DNA from: JAHWKV01 sp040905365
GTDB lineage: Bacteria; Actinomycetota; CADDZG01; JAHWKV01
Length of the DNA stretch: 5,831 nucleotides
Direction: 5' to 3'
Assembly: GCA_040905365.1 (NCBI GenBank)
Contig: JBBDRQ010000046.1
Span: 1-5,831, forward strand
Position 1 is the first letter of the stretch; every line of letters begins with the position of its first letter. Positions 1 to 5,831 of the stretch are shown piece by piece. The notes under the pieces are model-generated. The model saw only the letters and a list, made by a program, of their open reading frames with translations. It was not told the DNA's origin and did not search any database. Position numbers and translations under genes: made by a program.

Positions 1-2358
1 GTCATCCGTGACCGCCTCTTGCTCGGGCATCTCGTAAGGGTCGGCCCGGCCCAGTAGCACCCCAACCTGCTGCAACAGCCCGCGCACCCGGATCGGCTTG
101 CGGATGTGGACCCAGCCGCCGGATCGATCGTCCACCTCGGCGCCGCCGGGAATGGTGAGCAAAACCATCGCGCACTGAGCGGTGGCCGGATGTATGGACA
201 AGATCCTCGGCAGGCTAACCCCGCCTATACCGGTAATCGCGGCGTCAATCAGGGCCAGATCGAACCTGGACTCCACGGAGCCCGCGGACCCCAGCATGCC
301 GATCGCAACCATGGCGGATTCGGCCGTTTCGACCTCCGAGCCGCATCCCGTAAGGGTCCGGCGCTGCATAGTGGCGCTGGAGATGCTGTCATCGACAATC
401 AAGGTGCGGACTCCCGTCAGGTCCGGCAACCCGGGCTGCTGGCTTTGCGGCGCCGGCTCCAAAACGACCGTGAACCGGAAAGTGCTGCCGACTCCCCGCC
501 AGCTCTCCACCTCACACGCTCCCCCCATCAGCTCCACGAGCTGGCGGGTGATGGTTAGGCCCAAACCGGTGCCGCCGTAGCGACGGGTGGTGGCGGCGTC
601 ACCCTGGGAAAAGGGCTCAAAGATTGAGGACATTTTGTCCTCGGCGATGCCCACTCCCGTATCGCATACCTCGAAGCGCAACCGCACCGAAGCCTCCGGG
701 ACCGCCTCGACTCCTACGTTGATTTGGATTTCACCCGAATCGGTAAACTTAACTGCATTGCCGACCAGGTTGGTCAGCACCTGGCGAAGCCGGCCGGAAT
801 CGCCCACCACCGCCGCCGGGACCGCCTCGTCGATGTCGACCACGACCTCCAAGCCCTTAGCCGCAGCCGGAACCGCCAGCATCTCCGCCACGTCGGCCAC
901 CAGGTCCCAAAGGTCGAACCGGCTGCGTTCGACCTCCAGACGGCCGGCCTCGATCTTGGACAGATCCAAGATGTCGCTGATGATACCCAGAAGGGATTCG
1001 GCCGATCCCTGGATCGTTTGAGCAAAGGTTCGCTGGGTTGCGTCCAGGTCCGTGTCCAGCAGCAGCTCGGTCATGCCTAACACGCCGTTCATCGGGGTAC
1101 GGATCTCGTGGCTCATATTGGCCAGAAAGCTCGACTTGAGCCGGGACGCTTCCAGAGCCTGGTCGCGCATCCGCTTCAGCTCGGCCTCGGCGAGCTTTCG
1201 TTCGGTAATGTCGTCGACGATCGCCGACACCCCCACCATGCGGCCAGCGGCGTCGGTGAGATCAAAACCGGTGACCGAAACCTCCACGGTGCTGCCGTCC
1301 TTGCGCAACAGTTTGGTCTCGTACTGGCGCAGCGGCTGGCCTTGGATCAACTGTTGAAAGCGGCCCCAGACCTCTTCTTCGACCTGCGCAGGCACCAATA
1401 TCCCAAACGACCGGCCCAGCATCTCTTCGGATTTGTACCCCAGCAGCCGCTCGGCTGCCGGGTTCCACGTCGTTATCACTCCCTGCAGGTCGCAGCTTGT
1501 GATCATGCTGTCGGAAGCGCTGACTATTCCGGCCAGCTGTGCCTGGCGAAGCGCCACCTGTTGGTCTTGGGTGATGTCGTGCACGAAGGCGCTGAACGTG
1601 GTGCCCGGGCCGTCGTCCACCTTCCAGATGGTCATCTCGACCGGGAAGCGCCGGCCGGCGGAGTCGGTGGCGGTGAACTCCAGGCGCTCGCCGACGTCCA
1701 CGGCAGCCTCGGCAGAGCGCAGGGTGGACAACAGCTCCAGATACTGTTCCCGGCCCTCGGCGGGGACGATCAACTCGGCCAGGTCCCGGCCCACGGCCTT
1801 TATTCGGCTCCAGCCGAATATGACTTCGGCGCTGCGATTCCAGTCTTTGACCACACCGCTGTGGTCCATGGAGACAAAGGCACCGGACGCCGAATCCAGG
1901 ATCTCCTGGGTGTGCCGCCGGCTTTCCTCCAGCTCGGCGGCACTGCGCAACATATCGGTCACCAGGACCACGACCTTGGCCATGGCGAGCAGCAGACCTC
2001 GCTCTTCGGGATCAAACTCCCGTGCATGGGTGCGGGCCAGTACCATGCTGCCGGACCCGCCTTGAAGCGGAGCGGCCGTCATCCAGCACTCCCCCAGGCC
2101 CTCGATCGGCACCTGCCGGCTGCCCGACCCCGAGCGGTCGATCAAAGCGCGGCTCGGATCCTCGCCGCGGGCAAAACCCACCGACGCGGCCACGGCCCCG
2201 TCCAGCACGATGAAACCGATTCCGGCCTCCAGCGCTTCGGCGGCACGCTCGATAGCTACCTGAACGGCGGTGTCGACATCCGGGCAGCGCGAGAGGATCG
2301 ACAGGTACTCGGCCAGCTCGTGGGTCGCCCATTCTCCGAGCTTCGTCGGCTGCGTCAA
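1..2358 (-). CDS. Cytoplasmic hybrid sensor histidine kinase, GAF-PAS-PAS-HisKA-HATPase-REC (3' end cut by window edge)
   Basis: This is a sensor kinase that autophosphorylates on His and passes the phosphate to its own receiver domain. The frame is open for 786 codons to the window edge with no stop, so the C-terminus is missing. Approximate domains: GAF-like 13-140 (weakest call), PAS1 150-263 (ends HDIT), PAS2 275-388 (WNPAAERLLGY near 298, ends DDITERK), HisKA 405-475 with the H-box SHEIRTPMN and phospho-acceptor His417, HATPase_c 515-635 with N-box NLVGNAVKF (530-538), G1 DTGVGI (566-571), F-box FEPF (580-583) and G2 YGGTGLGL (594-601), then REC 650-770 with acidic pair Asp656/Asp657, acceptor Asp705, Thr735 and Lys754. 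No membrane segment or signal peptide is seen. The start is TTG at 2358. The frame is closed by a stop at 2460-2458, and no ATG, GTG, TTG or CTG lies between that stop and this TTG. The TTG overlaps the FIST stop (TTGA), implying translational coupling. A second receiver or an Hpt domain may follow beyond the window. The kinase core is certain; the ligand is unknown. Confidence 0.95.
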   Translation of the reverse strand, partial: MTQPTKLGEWATHELAEYLSILSRCPDVDTAVQVAIERAAEALEAGIGFIVLDGAVAASVGFARGEDPSRALIDRSGSGSRQVPIEGLGECWMTAAPLQGGSGSMVLARTHAREFDPEERGLLLAMAKVVVLVTDMLRSAAELEESRRHTQEILDSASGAFVSMDHSGVVKDWNRSAEVIFGWSRIKAVGRDLAELIVPAEGREQYLELLSTLRSAEAAVDVGERLEFTATDSAGRRFPVEMTIWKVDDGPGTTFSAFVHDITQDQQVALRQAQLAGIVSASDSMITSCDLQGVITTWNPAAERLLGYKSEEMLGRSFGILVPAQVEEEVWGRFQQLIQGQPLRQYETKLLRKDGSTVEVSVTGFDLTDAAGRMVGVSAIVDDITERKLAEAELKRMRDQALEASRLKSSFLANMSHEIRTPMNGVLGMTELLLDTDLDATQRTFAQTIQGSAESLLGIISDILDLSKIEAGRLEVERSRFDLWDLVADVAEMLAVPAAAKGLEVVVDIDEAVPAAVVGDSGRLRQVLTNLVGNAVKFTDSGEIQINVGVEAVPEASVRLRFEVCDTGVGIAEDKMSSIFEPFSQGDAATTRRYGGTGLGLTITRQLVELMGGACEVESWRGVGSTFRFTVVLEPAPQSQQPGLPDLTGVRTLIVDDSISSATMQRRTLTGCGSEVETAESAMVAIGMLGSAGSVESRFDLALIDAAITGIGGVSLPRILSIHPATAQCAMVLLTIPGGAEVDDRSGGWVHIRKPIRVRGLLQQVGVLLGRADPYEMPEQEAVTDD

Positions 2359-3539
2359 CTCACGGCCAGTACGACCAGGGTCTGGTTGTGAAAACCGCCG
2401 ATACCGTTGGTGCGGGCAATCTCCCCATAGGTGTAGAAGCCGGCAATCGGGACGCCCTTACACAGGGCTCCTATCCGATCGATCTCATTTTTGATGCCGG
2501 CTTCACCCAGCACCCCCCGGCGGGCTATGCAGTCGAAAGCCAGCACTCCCACCGGCTGCCGGTCCCCCAGCGCGGTAAGCGCCTGGGTGCAGGCGGTATC
2601 GGTGGCCTCGAGCACGGAGGCGTCATCACCCTCCATGATCCAGGCAAGCGTGCCTTCGGGAACCTCGGCGATGCAGATCAATGCCCGCCGGTCAAAGTCC
2701 GCCTCGGCGACGTAGCGAGCGTGAGGCTCGGTGGTACGGCCGCTCAGACCCAAAGGATGGGTCATGGCAAACCGGATGAACTCATCGGGGTCGGTCCGGG
2801 CCTGCGGCGGAGCCTTCAGGCGGTCGATATAGGCGTCGAGGGCCGGCGTGTCGTCGAGAGTAAGCGCCTCCCGTCCGTTGCTGCTGGTCACTACCATGGG
2901 ATCACCGACGGTTCGCCAGCCGTGCCGCACCCCGATACCGAACGGCGAGTCCGAGCCGACCGCGGCCGCGACCACCGCGTTGGTAAGCACCTGATCGCCG
3001 AAAAACTGATAAGTGGCCCGCATCTTGAGATCGTCGCCCGCGCACCCCCCCACTAACGGAACCGTTGCACCGACTACGCTGTAGGCCCCGCGTACGATCT
3101 CCTGCTGGTCGCCGGCCAGACCGTCGGAGAGGATGAGCAGGATCTTGTGGTTCATGTCGCCGGCGTCATCGATAGCGCCGGCTGCTAACGCCCCGGCACT
3201 ACGTAGATTCTCGGATGCGTTGACGGCGCAGGACACACCGACGTTGAACCCGCTGCCTCCGAACGCGGTCAGCACCACGCTCGACTCAGAAGGACCGTTG
3301 GTTGCGATCTCACCCGAAGTGGAGCAGCCGATCAGCGCAGCCCCGCCCGCTGCCTGGTTGACCGCAGCCAGCAGCTGTTCGAGATCGTAGGACTCGGAAC
3401 AAAACAGCAACAGGAGTTTCACGTCAGGCCCGGCCACCTGGCCGGCCGCCTCGGTTCCCGCAATCCACGCATCCGGGTTGCCGGACTGCCCGACCAGCAT
3501 CCACCGGTCGGCCCCGGAGTCGTCGGCGGCTTGGTTCAT
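2355..3539 (-). CDS. FIST-domain (FIST_N + FIST_C) sensory protein
   Basis: A 394-aa soluble protein of the FIST family, a sensory module proposed to bind small ligands and often encoded beside signal-transduction proteins. FIST_N spans about residues 38-235, with GCSTSGEI (71-78), VGGCAGDD (163-170) and GIGVRHGW (201-208). FIST_C spans about 236-392, with MTHPLGL (259-265), GVLAFDCIARRGVLG (331-345), GFYTYGEI (367-374) and the terminal FHNQTLVVL (383-391). Length is normal for a full two-part FIST protein, and no signal peptide or membrane segment is visible. The ATG at 3539 is the first start after an in-frame TAG at 3551-3549; only a weak purine run (AGG, GGGG) precedes it. The stop is shared with the TTG start of the hybrid kinase, so the FIST protein is probably the ligand-binding partner or regulator of that kinase. 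The arrangement resembles NosP-NahK, where a haem-binding FIST protein responds to nitric oxide, but I cannot show haem or NO binding here. Confidence 0.93.
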   Translation of the reverse strand: MNQAADDSGADRWMLVGQSGNPDAWIAGTEAAGQVAGPDVKLLLLFCSESYDLEQLLAAVNQAAGGAALIGCSTSGEIATNGPSESSVVLTAFGGSGFNVGVSCAVNASENLRSAGALAAGAIDDAGDMNHKILLILSDGLAGDQQEIVRGAYSVVGATVPLVGGCAGDDLKMRATYQFFGDQVLTNAVVAAAVGSDSPFGIGVRHGWRTVGDPMVVTSSNGREALTLDDTPALDAYIDRLKAPPQARTDPDEFIRFAMTHPLGLSGRTTEPHARYVAEADFDRRALICIAEVPEGTLAWIMEGDDASVLEATDTACTQALTALGDRQPVGVLAFDCIARRGVLGEAGIKNEIDRIGALCKGVPIAGFYTYGEIARTNGIGGFHNQTLVVLAVS

Positions 3540-3601
3540 CGCCCCGACCTACCAACGCAACCCATCATCGGCCACCCCCAACAGTCGGAAATTCGTGCAC
3601 C

Positions 3602-3631
3602 TATATAACGGCACGCATTCCCAACCATTAA
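3602..3631 (-). promoter_or_regulatory. Candidate promoter for the FIST-kinase unit
   Basis: On the minus strand TTAATG (3631-3626, 3 of 6 to a sigma70 -35) is followed after 18 nt by TATATA (3607-3602, 4 of 6 to a -10). A start just downstream would give a leader of roughly 55 nt before the FIST ATG. The match is weak and rests largely on the AT-rich setting; chance matches are easy in such sequence. Confidence 0.25.
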
Positions 3632-3673
3632 GTAAATAATTGTGCAGTCGCAATAAAAGCTTAAGCGAAAGGG

Positions 3674-3688
3674 CGACGAACCGCGTCG
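3674..3688 (-). terminator. Weak stem-loop after the oxygenase gene, possible terminator
   Basis: A 5-bp perfect stem, CGACG/CGTCG with a 5-nt loop, lies about 30 nt past the oxygenase stop. In the direction of transcription it is followed by CCCTTT and, after a short gap, CTTTTATT. The stem is short and the T tract is interrupted, so it is at best a weak intrinsic terminator. Confidence 0.25.
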
Positions 3689-3717
3689 GCTCCTGCCTTA
3701 ATTTTTGGCAAATATAC

Positions 3718-5325
3718 TTAGTCCGCCCCCGGCAGCTTGAACCACTTGGCGATCGACTCGGTATCCCGATCACCCTCCAGGTACTGCTGCACCCCGGCGA
3801 AGAAGTCCTGCGCCGACTGAGTCGCCGGCGCCGGGTCCGCGCGCTCCTCGAGCTGCCGGTCGGTGAAGAAATTGCCGCCCAAGCTAAACGGCACGTGATG
3901 CGGAAGACCGGCCCGGCCGAGCTCGCCCATGGTGCGGGCATCGAGGACCAGCAAAAACGACCGATCGGCGTCGGAGTCCAGCACCACCGACAGCAGCACG
4001 CCGTCATCCTCGGTCTGCGAATCCGGCCCGGGCACAAAGACCGGCTCTCCAGGGAAACAGGCCAACTGCTGCCAAATCGCGGTGGGGCCGCCCGAGGTGT
4101 CGACCTTGACCAGTGAGTTGGCGTAGTCAAAGGTCAGCTCCTCGCCGCCCAGCAGCGACCCGTACCCGCCGAAACCGTAGAAGTACCGGTAAGGACGGCC
4201 GTTGCACCGCTCGTAGTTGATACGCGGCAGCTCCAAAAAGGCGTCGCGCAAGGGCTCGGAGGTCACCTCACCGTCCGCCCAGTTCAACCGGAAACGCCGG
4301 GGCTGCGGCACGGGGATCGACCCCCCCGACAGCAGATTGTCCAGATACAGGGCCTGGATGATCTTCGGGTCCCGGTAGGTGACGATGTCCAGCACCAGAC
4401 CGTCGTCGTCCTGATACGCGTTGATATGGTGCAGGAAAAAGAAGGCGTCGGTCTCGAACTTGCGCAGTACCTCACCGTCGGACTTGGCGATAACCCAGAA
4501 CGTGCACGGCTGCTCCGGGTGCCAGTCGAAGCAGTTGGCAAACGCCTTGCCGCCGGCGATCAGGGCCATGTAGTCAAGCCGGTAGGGCTGCTCCACCAAG
4601 ATCACGTAGCTGTCCGTGATGGCAAAGCTGTTCACAAACGCCGGTGCTTCGCTCGGGATCGTGGTCAACAGCTCGCGCTTGGTACCGTCAAACCGGTAGA
4701 GGTTGTGACTCACCGGCGGGTCCAGGCTGATGGTGAAGTTGTACAGGTAGTCACCGTCGACGTGCGGATGGGGGGTGGTGAACCCGTCGGGCAGGTCGTC
4801 GTGAAAGTCGAAGGTGCCCTTGGTGCGCAGAGTCTCGGCGTCGATCTCGATCGGCAGCGGCATCTGGGTAGTGGCCAGGATCTTATCCTTGATTCTCACC
4901 ACGTTGACTATGGCGTTGTCGGTACCGTGCGGCTCGTACCCCTGCGACACGTGGTGAAACAGCTTGGGGTCGGGGTCGGTGGCGAACTCCCGGAAGGAGA
5001 TCTGGTCGTTTTCCATGGCGTGCAGGTACGCGCGACTTTGGATGAACTTGTTGCCGTAGGAGACCTGCCCCCCGCTGAGTGAAAAGCGGTGCAGCATGCC
5101 CAGACCGTCGAACCAGTGGTTGTACTTTTGCTGGCCGACCTCGAACTTGGCGGGTCCGGTTCGCACCAGTGTGCCGGAGAGCCAGGTGGGGATGCTGCCC
5201 GAGACCGGCGCCTGGTCCAACTCGACCTCGTCCTCCAGGGATTGAAAGCCCCGGGCGTAGGCAGGGCCGGAGCGGGAGGGGCGCTCGGTGGAAGCGCTCG
5301 GTGGGCGCCCGGATTCGGAACTCAC
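3718..5325 (-). CDS. Carotenoid oxygenase (RPE65/BCO/CCO) family protein with degenerate iron site
   Basis: A 535-aa seven-bladed propeller protein of the family that normally cleaves or isomerises carotenoids, apocarotenoids or stilbenes using Fe(II) held by four His. Family signatures run the full length: GTLVRTGPAKFEVG (51-64), HWFDGLGMLHRF (70-81), TDNAIVNV (135-142), PHPHVD (185-190), HHINAYQDDDG (299-309), LPRINYERCNGRPYRYFYG (366-384) and GEPVFVPGPD (426-435). Compared with RPE65 from memory, His180 and His313 match His186 and His299, but His241 is Asn232 (in FVNSFAIT) and His527 is Gly483 (in VPFSLGGNFF). Of the second-shell Glu, Glu417 and Glu469 match Glu365 and Glu427, but Glu148 is Gln154. 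About 50 residues extend past the usual end of the family. GTG at 5325 was chosen because it overlaps the SCP2 stop (GTGA) and has AAGGCAGG 7 nt upstream; an ATG at 5400 would add 25 residues lying wholly inside the SCP2 gene. Fold: very confident. Activity: uncertain. Confidence 0.93.
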   Translation of the reverse strand: MSSESGRPPSASTERPSRSGPAYARGFQSLEDEVELDQAPVSGSIPTWLSGTLVRTGPAKFEVGQQKYNHWFDGLGMLHRFSLSGGQVSYGNKFIQSRAYLHAMENDQISFREFATDPDPKLFHHVSQGYEPHGTDNAIVNVVRIKDKILATTQMPLPIEIDAETLRTKGTFDFHDDLPDGFTTPHPHVDGDYLYNFTISLDPPVSHNLYRFDGTKRELLTTIPSEAPAFVNSFAITDSYVILVEQPYRLDYMALIAGGKAFANCFDWHPEQPCTFWVIAKSDGEVLRKFETDAFFFLHHINAYQDDDGLVLDIVTYRDPKIIQALYLDNLLSGGSIPVPQPRRFRLNWADGEVTSEPLRDAFLELPRINYERCNGRPYRYFYGFGGYGSLLGGEELTFDYANSLVKVDTSGGPTAIWQQLACFPGEPVFVPGPDSQTEDDGVLLSVVLDSDADRSFLLVLDARTMGELGRAGLPHHVPFSLGGNFFTDRQLEERADPAPATQSAQDFFAGVQQYLEGDRDTESIAKWFKLPGAD

Positions 5326-5750
5326 GAAACGGCCTGCCTTTCCCGGAACGGGAACATCCGGGGAATCGAGTAGGCGAAGGTCGGGTCGCCCTTGACCCAC
5401 AGCTTGCCCTGCATGAAGGCTTTGACGCCCCCGAGCTCCTCGTTGATCAGCCTGACGAAGTTGGGCAGGGATACGGCGATGACGGCATCGGCGCCCGCGG
5501 GGTTGCCCCTCTGCACATACACCTGGTCGCCGGCCACCTCAACTCGAAAACTGTGGATGCGCTCGCCGGCGGCGATCTCAAAGCCGATCACGCAGTCCTT
5601 GGCTTCGTCGGGGTCCAGCTCCTGCGGCAGGATGGCCATGATGATCTCGAGGAAGCCTTCCGGCCGGCCCAGGATATTGACCAGCTCCATGATCTCCTCG
5701 TCGGAGCGGCCCCCGGTCTGCTCCCACAGGTACACCCGCTCTGCAGTCAT
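5322..5750 (-). CDS. SCP2 sterol-binding-domain protein, likely hydrophobic-ligand carrier
   Basis: A 142-aa soluble protein. Residues about 28-135 fit a single SCP2 (sterol carrier protein 2) domain: the central strands FEIAAGERIHSFRVEVAG (57-74), an ADAVIAVSLPNFVRLI stretch (87-102), then the characteristic FMQGKLWVKGD (112-122) and a closing helix. SCP2 domains form a hydrophobic tunnel that binds fatty acids, acyl-CoA, sterols or other lipids, and bacterial stand-alone forms are mostly of unknown ligand. The ATG at 5750 has a strong AGGAGG 4 nt upstream. The gene heads a coupled pair with the oxygenase-family gene (GTGA overlap), so it may hold or deliver that protein's hydrophobic substrate; this is inference. 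The N-terminal 25 residues are acidic and not part of the core domain. No signal peptide or membrane segment is present. Confidence 0.85.
   Translation of the reverse strand: MTAERVYLWEQTGGRSDEEIMELVNILGRPEGFLEIIMAILPQELDPDEAKDCVIGFEIAAGERIHSFRVEVAGDQVYVQRGNPAGADAVIAVSLPNFVRLINEELGGVKAFMQGKLWVKGDPTFAYSIPRMFPFRERQAVS
5333..5340 (-). promoter_or_regulatory. Ribosome binding site deciding the GTG start of the oxygenase gene
   Basis: AAGGCAGG lies inside the end of the SCP2 gene, 7 nt before GTG at 5325. With the GTGA stop/start overlap it supports this start over the upstream ATG at 5400. Confidence 0.55.
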
Positions 5751-5754
5751 CCGC

Positions 5755-5760
5755 CCTCCT
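5755..5760 (-). promoter_or_regulatory. Strong Shine-Dalgarno of the SCP2 gene
   Basis: AGGAGG (within AAGGAGGG) lies 4 nt upstream of ATG 5750. It is the best ribosome binding site in the window and fixes this start. Confidence 0.8.
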
Positions 5761-5770
5761 TGTATGGGTG

Positions 5771-5804
5771 AGCAAAGCCTAAACGAAGCGGTTCCTCAAA
5801 ACCG
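5771..5804 (-). promoter_or_regulatory. Candidate promoter with overlapping inverted repeat upstream of the SCP2 gene
   Basis: On the minus strand TTGAGG (5799-5794, 4 of 6 to a -35) is followed after 17 nt by TTTGCT (5776-5771, 3 of 6 to a -10). TAGGCT at 5781-5776 is an alternative -10 of the loose TANNNT type. A perfect 5-bp inverted repeat, CGGTT-6 nt-AACCG (5789-5804), surrounds the -35 candidate and could be an operator half-site pair. Each element alone is weak. Confidence 0.2.
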
Positions 5805-5816
5805 GGCCAGGCCGGA

Positions 5817-5829
5817 CCTCCCCCGGAGG
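5817..5829. repeat. Short GC-rich inverted repeat at the window edge
   Basis: CCTCC-CCC-GGAGG is a perfect 5-bp inverted repeat with a 3-nt loop, two bases from the end of the window. It could belong to the 3' end of a neighbouring gene or to the leader of the SCP2 gene. It is short enough to be chance in GC-rich DNA, and no T tract is visible on either side inside the window. Confidence 0.25.
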
Positions 5830-5831
5830 AA

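Larger units (their letters stand above)
3540..3717. other. AT-rich intergenic region between the two gene pairs
   Basis: A 178-nt non-coding gap separates the oxygenase stop from the FIST start. It is much richer in A+T than the flanking genes: 3601-3670 is about 37% G+C by hand count, against clearly GC-rich sequence on both sides. It holds the palindrome GCTTAAGC (3658-3665), a TATATA hexamer and a short stem-loop. Since both flanking genes point the same way, it most likely contains the 3' end of the SCP2/oxygenase transcript and the promoter of the FIST/kinase transcript. No small gene or structured RNA family was recognised in it. Confidence 0.7.

Noticed and set aside
1108..2391. A 427-codon open frame on the plus strand opposite the kinase gene
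   Set aside because: It is antisense to clear kinase domains, its translation is rich in His, Gln, Arg and Gly without any recognisable domain, and long antisense frames are common in GC-rich genes.
2388..3056. A 222-codon plus-strand frame opposite the FIST gene
   Set aside because: Antisense shadow of a well-supported FIST protein; no domain, and no ribosome binding site was identified.
3549..4130. A 193-codon minus-strand frame overlapping the oxygenase 3' end and the intergenic region
   Set aside because: Arg/Ser-rich out-of-frame reading of the oxygenase gene; the part in the AT-rich gap shows no coding character.
4426..5082. A 218-codon plus-strand frame opposite the oxygenase gene
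   Set aside because: Its Val/Gly-rich translation has no family features and it lies fully within the complement of a conserved protein.
3718..5325. Oxygenase gene as a pseudogene
   Set aside because: The frame is intact over 535 codons, family motifs are kept from end to end and codon use looks normal, so decay does not explain the missing ligands.
5326..5400. Upstream ATG (5400) as start of the oxygenase gene
   Set aside because: It would put 25 extra residues inside the SCP2 gene with no family similarity; the GTG at 5325 has a ribosome binding site and the typical 4-nt overlap.
5079..5771. A 230-codon plus-strand frame spanning the SCP2 gene complement
   Set aside because: Low-complexity Arg/Pro/Gly start and no domain; the minus-strand SCP2 frame has a strong ribosome binding site and a family match.
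5771..5799. GGAAC (5795-5791) as the -35 of an ECF sigma factor promoter
   Set aside because: No CGTC-like -10 is found at the expected spacing of 16-17 nt.

Overview
This window comes from a high-GC bacterium. All supportable genes lie on the minus strand, and start codons are varied (ATG, GTG, TTG). The gene set (SCP2-like lipid carrier, carotenoid oxygenase-family protein, FIST sensor, soluble hybrid histidine kinase), the composition and the start usage would fit an actinobacterium, but nothing here fixes the taxonomy. No RNA genes, mobile elements or CRISPR arrays were seen.

Layout, in the direction of transcription (high to low coordinates): (1) a short leader, 5831-5751, with a strong Shine-Dalgarno sequence; (2) an SCP2-domain protein, 5750-5322; (3) a carotenoid cleavage oxygenase (RPE65/BCO/CCO) family protein, 5325-3718, joined to the SCP2 gene by a 4-nt GTGA stop/start overlap; (4) a 177-nt AT-rich intergenic region, 3717-3540, which probably ends the first transcription unit and starts the second; (5) a FIST-domain sensor protein, 3539-2355; (6) a large cytoplasmic hybrid histidine kinase (GAF-like, PAS, PAS, HisKA, HATPase_c, REC), 2358-1, joined to the FIST gene by a TTGA overlap and cut off by the window edge after the first receiver domain.

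The window therefore reads as two translationally coupled pairs. The first pairs a predicted hydrophobic-ligand carrier with a carotenoid-oxygenase fold. The second pairs a small-molecule sensor with a phosphorelay kinase, a layout reminiscent of the FIST protein NosP and the hybrid kinase NahK of Pseudomonas. The most unusual signal is in the oxygenase. By alignment from memory with RPE65, two of the four iron-binding histidines are replaced (Asn232 and Gly483), and one of the three second-shell glutamates is replaced (Gln154), yet the rest of the fold signature is well kept. The gene is intact, so it may be an enzyme with altered metal chemistry or a carotenoid/retinoid-binding protein. A working model, which is inference only, is that the SCP2/oxygenase pair makes or holds a lipid-type molecule and that the FIST/kinase pair senses a related signal.
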